Source: an uncultured Comamonadaceae bacterium | Lineage (GTDB): Bacteria > Pseudomonadota > Gammaproteobacteria > Burkholderiales > Burkholderiaceae_C | DNA length: 13,472 nt | Assembly: GCA_937893415.1 (NCBI GenBank) | Contig: CALBWZ010000268.1 | Span: 1-13,472, forward strand | Direction: 5' to 3' | Shown: piece after piece, positions 8,601 through 13,472 of the stretch | How the letters are laid out: every line of letters begins with the position of its first letter | Numbering within the stretch: the stretch's first letter is position 1 | Position numbers and translations under genes: made by a program | The notes under the pieces: model-generated | What the model was told of the DNA's origin: nothing | The model's database searches: none | The model's input: only the letters and a program-made list of their open reading frames with translations

Positions 8601-9653
8601 TATGCCGTCTGCCACCCGCCCGCAACGACCGCTGCGCTGGTTGGCCGCCGCCTGGCTGATGGGCTCAACCAACAACTGCTCTACTTTTTGGCGGTAGCTG
8701 TAGCGCTTGACCCGCGCTGTGCCGGCGTCAATAACGTAGCGAATACCTGGCACTGTCAGAGAGGTTTCTGCCACGTTGGTAGCCAACACAACACGCCTGC
8801 CACCACCTGTTTCAAACACCCGATCTTGCTCGGCTTGGCTCAGGCGGGCAAACAAGGGCAGTATGTGCGCGTCGCGCAGCATGGGCTGGTGACTTAAGTG
8901 TTGGCGTAAGTGGTCGGCGGCCTCTCGGATCTCTCGCTCACCCGGTAAGAACACCAAGATATCGCCGCCAGCGCCACCGCGCCACAACTCATCCACACCA
9001 TCGGCAATAGCCGTGTTGAGGTCGGTCTCTTTGCTGTCTTCAAAAGGACGCCAACGAATCTCGACTGGAAAAGTACGCCCTGAGACTTGAATCACCGGCG
9101 CAGGGCCTTTGCGGCTGGCAAAGTAATCGGCAAAGCGCTGTGCATCTATGGTGGCAGACGTCACAACAACTTGCAAGTCGGGCCGTCTTGGCAGCAGTTG
9201 CCGCAAGTAGCCCAATAAAAAGTCAATGTTGAGGCTGCGCTCGTGAGCCTCATCAATGATGATGGTGTCGTAAGCCTTCAGCATCGGGTCGGTTTGAGTC
9301 TCTGCCAGCAAAATACCGTCGGTCATGAGCTTGATGGAGCTGTCTTTGCTTAAGCGGTCTTGAAAGCGCACCTTGAAGCCCACCACATCGCCAAGTGTGG
9401 TGTTGAGCTCCTCGGCAATACGCTTGGCAACGCTGCTAGCCGCAATTCGCCTAGGCTGTGTATGGCCAATCAACCCGCCGCCATTGATGCGGCCTTTGCC
9501 CAAAGCCAGCGCCATCTTCGGCAACTGCGTGGTTTTGCCAGACCCCGTCTCGCCACACACCACCACCACTTGATGCTCGCGCATCAACGCCATGATCTCG
9601 TCACGTTTGGCGCTGACGGGCAAGTTATCGGGGAAATTTAGGCTCAAATTCAA
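5622..9653 (-). CDS. hrpA: ATP-dependent RNA helicase HrpA (DEAH box)
   Basis: DEAH/RHA-type RNA helicase of 1343 residues (E. coli HrpA about 1300); in E. coli HrpA has been linked to resolving collided ribosomes and to fimbrial mRNA processing. Helicase motifs are complete: motif I GETGSGKTTQ (34-43), Ia TQPRRIAA (65-72), II DEAH (134-137), III SAT (166-168), V TNVAETSLT (292-300) and VI QRSGRCGR (339-346). The helicase-associated and winged-helix region follows to about 500, then the long HrpA-specific C-terminal region with the conserved SWDFGELPEL at 1067-1076. Two low-complexity stretches, about 508-562 and 1010-1062, look like linkers absent from E. coli HrpA. The start appears to be TTG at 9653, giving NFPDNLPVSAKRDEI before motif I; a second TTG is at 9647, and the first ATG is residue 21. 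The frame stays open to a stop at 9693-9695 without a better start. It is divergent from argA (78-base gap). Confidence 0.95.
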   Translation of the reverse strand: MNLSLNFPDNLPVSAKRDEIMALMREHQVVVVCGETGSGKTTQLPKMALALGKGRINGGGLIGHTQPRRIAASSVAKRIAEELNTTLGDVVGFKVRFQDRLSKDSSIKLMTDGILLAETQTDPMLKAYDTIIIDEAHERSLNIDFLLGYLRQLLPRRPDLQVVVTSATIDAQRFADYFASRKGPAPVIQVSGRTFPVEIRWRPFEDSKETDLNTAIADGVDELWRGGAGGDILVFLPGEREIREAADHLRQHLSHQPMLRDAHILPLFARLSQAEQDRVFETGGGRRVVLATNVAETSLTVPGIRYVIDAGTARVKRYSYRQKVEQLLVEPISQAAANQRSGRCGRVADGIAIRLYAQDDFSARLAYTDPEILRSSLAAVILRMKALHLGDIEHFAFIEPPPRRAIVDGYQLLSELGAVDDDNQLTAIGKTLSRLPVDPRVGRMLLEAKSRGALAEVMVLASAMSLQGVRDRPMDKQTQADQAHKKFDDEKSEFVGTLRLWAWLARSRGSANADSLLAAWMKGSAPDKPAQSLRSANAHLGVDKRGAQQTVKVVAQAEPAAHKLSNRQYEQLLRENYIHVRRAREWRDIYQQLHTVVAEHGWQLNQEAATYDALHKSLLAGLLGNIGFKNDVEDWYLGARGIKFVKHPGANLSKKPGKWVVCSELVQTTRLFGRGVASIEPKWLEEVGPHLLKKQLLDPHWEKKSAQVIALERATLYGLVVYNNRRIRYDHIDPVLSRTLFIREGLVAGEWDSKLAFLRSNQRLVQEVLELEHKSRRQDVLVDDALIEAYYDQHLPASVVSGDALERWYKLESHNNSQLLVMTRDSLMRHEASSITHQAFPKIVRLGGVDCATSYLHELGDPKDGLTVDVPIFALNQVDANSVEWLVPGMLKDKLQALLKSLPQRPRSRLVPLPQSAQRMADAFSDPVVFGDGSLLDACCTWVRQTTDLDVNRSEFKLDMVPAHWLMNIRVVDEHGRQLGMGRHLSVLKAELGGKARGAFQALAQLKLSDLGTQSPDPAQHAAIGVSQTHPKLQSDSGRTAGVGSKPIGTLGAASQPEGLPSKRFTSWDFGELPELMELRKGVQTLIGFPALIDGGDCVRIEVFDEPQVAAAKHTAGLARLFALQIKDAIKYLEKNIPDMHLMSVAYMPLGTVEELRAQILNAAMARAFLQLPLPVDAQSFNVRLSEGRARLTLIANELARTCSEILAAFAKASRKIKDSKQLGAAHADATQQLVKLMPKQFVALTPPEYLPHLVRYLGAIVMRLDKARADGARDAAHTKDVSALEQSYWRLVSQRQGQLDESAKSVRWLLEELRVGLFAQELRTKQPVSVKRLEKALAQLQT

Positions 9654-9731
9654 AACAACGCACTCACTTTGTACAACTAGGCAATCTAGCGATTATCCTT
9701 ATGCTTTGATCGCCCTACCCATTCCCTGCCC

Positions 9732-11069
9732 ATGTCCGACGTTTTTAACTTCACTTTTGTGCCTTGGTTTCGCTCTGTGGCACCGTACATACACATGCAC
9801 AGAGGCAAAACCGTGGTGGTTGCCATCGCTGGGGAAGCCATTGCGGCTGGGCGTTTGCCCAACTTGGTTCAAGATTTGGCGTTGATTCAAAGCATGGGGG
9901 TGCGCATTGTGCTGGTCCATGGCTTCCGACCGCAGGTCAGTGAACAATTGGCCGCCAAAGGACACCAAGAACATTTTGCCATGGGCACCCGAATTACCGA
10001 CTCCGTAGCCCTAGACTGCGCCCAGGAGGCCGCTGGACAGCTGCGCTACGAGATAGAGGCTGCGTTTAGCCAGGCCCTACCCAACACCCCTATGGCCGGT
10101 GCAACCGTTCGCGTGCTGTCGGGCAACTTTATTACAGCCCGACCTATTGGTTTGGTCGACGGCATTGACTTTATTCACTCAGGTCTGGTGCGAAAAGTAG
10201 ACACCGTTGGCATCACCCGCTCCATGGACATGGGCGCCTTGGTGTTGCTGTCGCCCTTTGGCTTTTCACCCACCGGCGAGGCGTTTAACCTCAACATGGA
10301 AGACGTGGCCACCAGTACCGCAATTGCTTTGCAAGCGGACAAACTGATGTTTTTGACTGAGATTGACGGCATACACCAAGACCCGCTGGACTTGTCTTCA
10401 CCTGTAGACACGGAGCTGCCATTGGCACAAGCCAAAGCACTCATTGCCCGCCTCCCCAAAGCCGACAAACCCACTGACACAGCCTTTTACCTGCAACACT
10501 GCATCAAAGCTTGTGAGGGCGGCGTTGAGCGCAGCCACATACTGCCCTTTGCGGTTGACGGCAGCCCATTGCTGGAGATTTACACCCACGATGGCATCGG
10601 CACCATGGTGGTTGACGAAAAATTAGAAAGCTTGCGCGAAGCCACCATTGATGACGTGTCGGGCATAGTGTCTCTCATTGAACCTCTTGAAAAAGAGGGC
10701 ATGCTTGTAAAACGTGACCGCACAGAAATAGAACGTGACGCCAGCTTTTACACCATCATTGAACACGACGGTGTGATTTTTGGTTGCGCTGCACTGTATC
10801 CCTACCCAGAAATGCGGACCGGTGAAATGGCCGCGCTCACTGTGTCACCACACAGCCAATCGCAAGGAGACGGCGAGCGTTTGCTAAAGCGCATCGAACA
10901 ACGCGCACGGGCACAGGGCTTGGAAAGTATTTTTGTACTGACCACGCGCACCATGCATTGGTTCATCAAACGCGGATTTAAAGAAGTCGCACCTGACTCA
11001 TTGCCTGAAGCGCGCAAGAGCAAGTACAACTGGGACAGGCGCTCAAAGGTGTTTTTGAAGCACCTTTAA
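9732..11069 (+). CDS. argA: N-acetylglutamate synthase ArgA (amino-acid N-acetyltransferase)
   Basis: Catalyses acetyl-CoA + L-glutamate to N-acetyl-L-glutamate, the first step of arginine biosynthesis, in the cytosol. It has 445 residues, very close to E. coli ArgA (443). Residues 1 to about 290 form the amino-acid-kinase-like domain, which in classical ArgA binds the arginine feedback inhibitor; note FVPWFRSVAPYI near the N-terminus and LVHGFRPQVSEQL at 61-73. Residues from about 300 form a GNAT acetyltransferase domain with the acetyl-CoA loop in VSPHSQSQGDGERLL (371-385) and the family-typical C-terminus YNWDRRSKV (432-440). The start at 9732 matches the usual N-terminus MSDVFNFTFVPWFR. 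It is divergent from hrpA and convergent with dsbB. No Shine-Dalgarno sequence or clear ArgR operator is visible in the 78-base upstream gap. Confidence 0.96.
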   Translation: MSDVFNFTFVPWFRSVAPYIHMHRGKTVVVAIAGEAIAAGRLPNLVQDLALIQSMGVRIVLVHGFRPQVSEQLAAKGHQEHFAMGTRITDSVALDCAQEAAGQLRYEIEAAFSQALPNTPMAGATVRVLSGNFITARPIGLVDGIDFIHSGLVRKVDTVGITRSMDMGALVLLSPFGFSPTGEAFNLNMEDVATSTAIALQADKLMFLTEIDGIHQDPLDLSSPVDTELPLAQAKALIARLPKADKPTDTAFYLQHCIKACEGGVERSHILPFAVDGSPLLEIYTHDGIGTMVVDEKLESLREATIDDVSGIVSLIEPLEKEGMLVKRDRTEIERDASFYTIIEHDGVIFGCAALYPYPEMRTGEMAALTVSPHSQSQGDGERLLKRIEQRARAQGLESIFVLTTRTMHWFIKRGFKEVAPDSLPEARKSKYNWDRRSKVFLKHL

Positions 11070-11115
11070 AAATTGCATGGGTTGTAAGGCTAGAACTGAG
11101 CAATTGCTGCAAAAC

Positions 11116-11146
11116 CAGTTGTCCGCCCCTTAACGAGCAACAACTG
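11116..11146 (-). terminator. Possible weak terminator of dsbB
   Basis: CAGTTGT (11116-11122) and ACAACTG (11140-11146) form a 7-base inverted repeat with a 17-base loop immediately after the dsbB stop. Read on the minus strand, the stem is followed by G and TTTT. The stem is AT-rich, the loop is large and the T-run is short, so support is weak. Confidence 0.25.
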
Positions 11147-11668
11147 TTAACCGTGCCTGACGCGATGCGTAAAAACCAGCACGGCAACAACGGTCAACCC
11201 TACAAAGTTGATGAATGACCAGTTGGCAATGCTCAGGTTCAAAAAAGTCCAGTCAACAATGGTGCAATCACCGCTGCCTTTAAACAGCATGGGAATGACT
11301 TTTTGCAGCGGAAACGCTTCAATCATGCCGTAAAAGTCACGTCCGCAGGCAAAAGACTCCGGTGGAAACCACTGCAGCCATGATTGACGGGCCGCTACCA
11401 AGGCACCGCTACAACCGATAAGCGCCAACAGCAAAGGCCACAGCCAAGCCACCCGTCTGTGCGCCAGCCACGCACCTAGGGCGGCAAACACCATTGCAAC
11501 CACCAGGGCATAGCGTTGAACAATACACATGGGACATGGCTCAAGGTTGACTACGTGCTGTAAGTACAAACCAAACACCAACAGACCTGCACACCACACA
11601 GCCAATAAGCACAACCACAAGCGCTGGACTCTTCCTTGCGGTGTGATTCTGGTAAACATAGCTTGCAT
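11147..11668 (-). CDS. dsbB: Disulfide bond formation protein DsbB
   Basis: Inner-membrane oxidoreductase that reoxidises periplasmic DsbA and passes the electrons to quinone. It has 173 residues (E. coli DsbB 176) with four hydrophobic segments near 17-36, 53-68, 74-93 and 146-166. Both redox pairs are present: Cys45 and Cys48 in EPCPMCIVQRYA, and Cys108 and Cys135 in the second periplasmic loop. Arg52 corresponds to the quinone-site arginine of E. coli DsbB. I chose ATG at 11668 because GGAG lies at 11677-11680 with an 8-base spacer. A GTG at 11704 would add 12 residues and place that Shine-Dalgarno sequence inside the gene; ATG at 11659 is a further in-frame option. It is convergent with argA and divergent from yggX. 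No dsbA is visible in the window. Confidence 0.95.
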   Translation of the reverse strand: MQAMFTRITPQGRVQRLWLCLLAVWCAGLLVFGLYLQHVVNLEPCPMCIVQRYALVVAMVFAALGAWLAHRRVAWLWPLLLALIGCSGALVAARQSWLQWFPPESFACGRDFYGMIEAFPLQKVIPMLFKGSGDCTIVDWTFLNLSIANWSFINFVGLTVVAVLVFTHRVRHG

Positions 11669-11757
11669 GGCAAAAACTCCGTTGGTCAGGATGGTTAAAA
11701 ACACCGTCCTATAGTAACCAATAGAGAAAAGTAAAATGCAATGGGTTGCTCTTCAGC

Positions 11758-11789
11758 CTGGTATTCATTGCTTACCAGCAAAACTTGCT
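11758..11789. repeat. Clustered inverted repeats between dsbB and yggX
   Basis: A perfect 6-base dyad, CTGGTA (11758-11763) and TACCAG (11773-11778) with a 9-base spacer, overlaps two smaller ones: TTGCT (11768-11772) with AGCAA (11777-11781), and the same AGCAA with TTGCT (11785-11789). A third TTGCT lies at 11746-11750. The arrangement could be an operator or alternative hairpins in the yggX leader. Function is unknown. Confidence 0.35.
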
Positions 11790-11834
11790 ACAGTACAGCC
11801 CCGTACCCCACGAACAAACAACTAGGATTTACAC

Positions 11835-12110
11835 ATGACTCGAATGGTTCAATGCATCAAACTCGGCGTAGAAGCAGAAGGCCTAGACTTTCCACCCTAC
11901 CCTGGAGACTTGGGCAAAAAGTTATGGCAACAGGTCAGCAAGCAGGCATGGGCAGACTGGCTCAAGCACCAAACCATGTTGGTGAACGAAAACCGCCTTA
12001 ATTTGGCCGATGCACGTGCACGCCAATACCTAGCCCGTCAAATGGATAACCACTTTTTTGGCGATGGTGCCGACGCTGCGCAAGGCTACGTGCCGCCCAC
12101 TGAAAGCTAA
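11835..12110 (+). CDS. yggX: Fe(2+)-trafficking protein YggX
   Basis: Small cytosolic protein of the YggX family, which protects iron-sulfur clusters from oxidation and has been proposed to traffic ferrous iron; E. coli yggX belongs to the SoxRS response. It has 91 residues (E. coli YggX 91). Conserved features are Cys7 in [24 protein letters not shown] (14-30), the [18 protein letters not shown] stretch (39-56) and a C-terminal GYVPP. ATG at 11835 is supported by AGGA at 11824-11827 with a 7-base spacer, one of the few good Shine-Dalgarno sequences in the window. An ATG three codons later is possible. It is divergent from dsbB and 27 bases upstream of the mnmC-like gene, so the two may share a transcript. 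Confidence 0.95.
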   Translation: MTRMVQCIKLGVEAEGLDFPPYPGDLGKKLWQQVSKQAWADWLKHQTMLVNENRLNLADARARQYLARQMDNHFFGDGADAAQGYVPPTES

Positions 12111-12137
12111 TACCTTCAACGTAACAAGCGACACAGC

Positions 12138-13298
12138 ATGAATCGCCACGCGCTGGTCATTGGCGCCGGCTTGGCTGGTATCTCTGTTGGTTTTGGATTG
12201 GTACAGCGTGGCTGGCGGGTCACGGTCATCGACCTGGGGAATGGCCCTGCCAATGGCGCGTCTGCACTGCCTGTGGGCATGCTCAGCCCGCTGCACACCC
12301 GTCACCCTACGCCAATGAGCCGCTTGTGCGAGCTGGGCTTGCAAGCCACCCTCACCCATTTGCAGCGCTTGCTGCCTGAGGGTCAAGGCTGGCAGTCGAT
12401 AGATGTACGCAGTTTTCAAATGAACAACACGCACAGCGGGTTAGAGCTAGAGCACGAAGAAAACGGCCACTTGGTTTCTCCTAGCGCCTTGGTGCAAGCT
12501 TGGTTGCAGGCCTGCGAGGGCCCGCAATTGACGCTCATGACCGGGCGCACAGTGTCCAGTGTGCGCCCTGCTGTCCACGCCCAACAATGGTGCGCCGTTG
12601 GCCAAGATAACCACGTCATCGCGCAAGCCGATGTGGCCGTGGTTTGCAATGCCTTTGCAGCAACACACTTGTTGCCTGCGCGTATGACCTTGGGCTTGAC
12701 TGCGGTAGCAGGACAAATGACGTACGGCCCGGCTGATCCCCGTGCGACCAGTTGCGGACAACCCGCGCTGCGACACAAGGGCGTTTATGCCCCCAACTTC
12801 CAAAGCAACCGCACAGAGACTATTTGGAGCATGGGCGCCACTTACCACCGCGGCGTATCATCCCCAACGCCAGACCCACACGATGACGATGCCAACCGGG
12901 CCAGCCTTGCCCAGTTGGCCACCATCAGCCCGCAGGCCATGAGCGCTCTGACATTGTTAGACAAGCAAGCAGCCAGTGGAGAACTGCGCAGTTGGGTCGG
13001 AGTGCGCTGCGCCTCAATTGACAGGCTGCCCATATGCGGGGGCTTGCCCGACGCCGCGACCATGGCAACTTTGACGGACAGCAGCAAACGTGACAACGTG
13101 GCAACAGCACCAGGGTTGTTTGGTTTGTTGGCGTTGGGCTCTAGAGGCTTGAGTTTGGCCCCATTGTTGGGTGAGGTGTTGGCTGCGCAAATCGACGGCG
13201 ACACAGCCACGCTGCTTCCCCCTGATTTGTTGCGCGCTATTGACCCGCGACGTGCGCCGCTGCAGGTCATGCGCCAAGCGCGTCGCCAGCTGTGCTGA
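12138..13298 (+). CDS. FAD-dependent oxidoreductase, stand-alone MnmC C-terminal domain-like
   Basis: A 386-residue DadA/MnmC-type flavoprotein. The N-terminal dinucleotide-binding motif is VIGAGLAGISVG (7-18), followed about 15 residues later by the acidic end of the second strand (TVID). The rest resembles the oxidase half of E. coli MnmC, which removes the carboxymethyl group from cmnm5(s2)U34 of tRNA to give nm5(s2)U34. Recognisable segments are TAVAGQMTYGP, MGATYHRGV, SWVGVRCASIDRLPICG and LLALGSRGLSLAPLLGEVLAAQ, each close to its MnmC equivalent. The methyltransferase half (MnmD, about 245 residues in E. coli) is absent: the gene starts at the FAD domain, and the short gap before it is occupied by yggX. 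It could be a separated MnmC oxidase working with an MnmD encoded elsewhere, or a DadA-type amine oxidase with another substrate. No Shine-Dalgarno sequence is seen. Confidence 0.75.
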   Translation: MNRHALVIGAGLAGISVGFGLVQRGWRVTVIDLGNGPANGASALPVGMLSPLHTRHPTPMSRLCELGLQATLTHLQRLLPEGQGWQSIDVRSFQMNNTHSGLELEHEENGHLVSPSALVQAWLQACEGPQLTLMTGRTVSSVRPAVHAQQWCAVGQDNHVIAQADVAVVCNAFAATHLLPARMTLGLTAVAGQMTYGPADPRATSCGQPALRHKGVYAPNFQSNRTETIWSMGATYHRGVSSPTPDPHDDDANRASLAQLATISPQAMSALTLLDKQAASGELRSWVGVRCASIDRLPICGGLPDAATMATLTDSSKRDNVATAPGLFGLLALGSRGLSLAPLLGEVLAAQIDGDTATLLPPDLLRAIDPRRAPLQVMRQARRQLC

Positions 13299-13315
13299 AG
13301 TGATCTATATATTCC

Positions 13316-13330
13316 TACGGCATATGCGTA
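13316..13330. promoter_or_regulatory. Candidate operator dyad upstream of the TauE/SafE gene
   Basis: TACGGCATATGCGTA is an imperfect inverted repeat (TACGGCAT against ATGCGTA, one extra base) centred on the perfect palindrome GCATATGC. It lies in the AT-richer 82-base gap before the permease gene, about 50 bases from its start. A regulator-binding role is inferred from position and symmetry only. Confidence 0.25.
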
Positions 13331-13380
13331 TGAGAAAAATGTAGTTTGATAGTTGAGCTTGCGCGCCTACAGTGCAAGCC

Positions 13381-13472
13381 ATGCAAGATTTTCTCTTCAT
13401 CGCTAGTGGCCTTGTAGTCGGCGTCATCATCGGTTTAACCGGTGTTGGCGGCGGTTCATTGATGACGCCTTG
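13381..13472 (+). CDS. TauE/SafE-family permease, N-terminal fragment (cut by window edge)
   Basis: The first 30 codons of a membrane protein gene running off the right edge. The sequence starts MQDFLFIASGLVVGVIIG and contains LTGVGGGSLMTP, the glycine-rich motif at the end of the first membrane helix of the TauE/SafE (formerly DUF81, YfcA-like) family. Members are proposed exporters or importers of sulfite, sulfoacetate or related organic sulfur anions. ATG at 13381 directly precedes the first hydrophobic segment. No Shine-Dalgarno sequence is visible. The family is large and the substrate cannot be told from this fragment; the sulfur-related genes some 8 kb to the left are suggestive only. 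Confidence 0.8.
   Translation, partial: MQDFLFIASGLVVGVIIGLTGVGGGSLMTP

Noticed and set aside
9654..9731. Promoter or ArgR operator in the hrpA-argA gap
   Set aside because: The nearest -35/-10 pair (TTGTAC with GATTAT) has only three of six matches in the -35, and no convincing ARG-box palindrome is seen.
11045..11067. Inverted repeat AAAGGTG/CACCTTT at the end of argA as a terminator
   Set aside because: The stem lies inside the last codons of argA and is followed by A-rich rather than T-rich sequence on the plus strand. On the minus strand the T-run precedes the stem instead of following it.
11669..11704. Longer DsbB starting at GTG 11704
   Set aside because: A good Shine-Dalgarno sequence (11677-11680) sits correctly before ATG 11668, and the shorter protein matches the usual family length.
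12842..13270. A 142-codon minus-strand open frame opposite the mnmC-like gene
   Set aside because: The plus-strand frame carries clear flavoprotein motifs, and the opposite frame has none.
1..13472. Mobile element, defence island, CRISPR or biosynthetic cluster
   Set aside because: No transposase, integrase, direct-repeat array or defence gene is present, and every sizeable open region is explained by conserved housekeeping genes.

Overview
This 13.5 kb window looks like ordinary chromosomal core genome from a betaproteobacterium, most likely order Burkholderiales and possibly close to Comamonadaceae. Three things point there: intermediate-to-high GC, protein sequences resembling that group (LptF/LptG, short-form CbiX, CysB, HrpA, ArgA, DsbB, YggX), and a gene order that I recall as common there. 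I could not test the taxonomy by database search. The window is densely coded. No stretch over 300 bases lacks a gene, and I see no rRNA, tRNA, insertion sequence, prophage or CRISPR array.

Left part (1-2840): the 5' end of pepA (leucyl aminopeptidase) runs off the left edge on the minus strand. It is divergent from lptF-lptG, which encode the two permeases of the lipopolysaccharide exporter. Only 30 bases separate the pepA and lptF start codons, and lptF and lptG overlap by 4 bases (ATGA).

Middle left (2841-5594): three plus-strand genes with a sulfur theme. They are a short CbiX-type chelatase (siroheme is the sulfite reductase cofactor), CysB (LysR-type master regulator of sulfate assimilation) and a YbdL-like methionine aminotransferase. 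A candidate sigma-70 promoter precedes cysB.

Centre (5622-9653): a large minus-strand gene for the DEAH-box RNA helicase HrpA, convergent with the aminotransferase gene and divergent from argA. It seems to start at TTG and carries two low-complexity linkers that E. coli HrpA appears to lack.

Right part (9732-13472): argA (N-acetylglutamate synthase, first step of arginine synthesis) converges on dsbB (disulfide-bond oxidoreductase, minus strand). dsbB is divergent from yggX (iron trafficking and oxidative protection). yggX is followed after 27 bases by a stand-alone FAD oxidoreductase resembling the C-terminal half of MnmC (tRNA wobble uridine modification). The window ends inside a TauE/SafE-family permease gene.

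I did not find a convincing undescribed system. The points most worth a second look are the MnmC oxidoreductase without its methyltransferase half, the HrpA linkers, the clustered dyads between dsbB and yggX, the dyad before the TauE/SafE gene, and the compressed pepA/lptF divergent start region.
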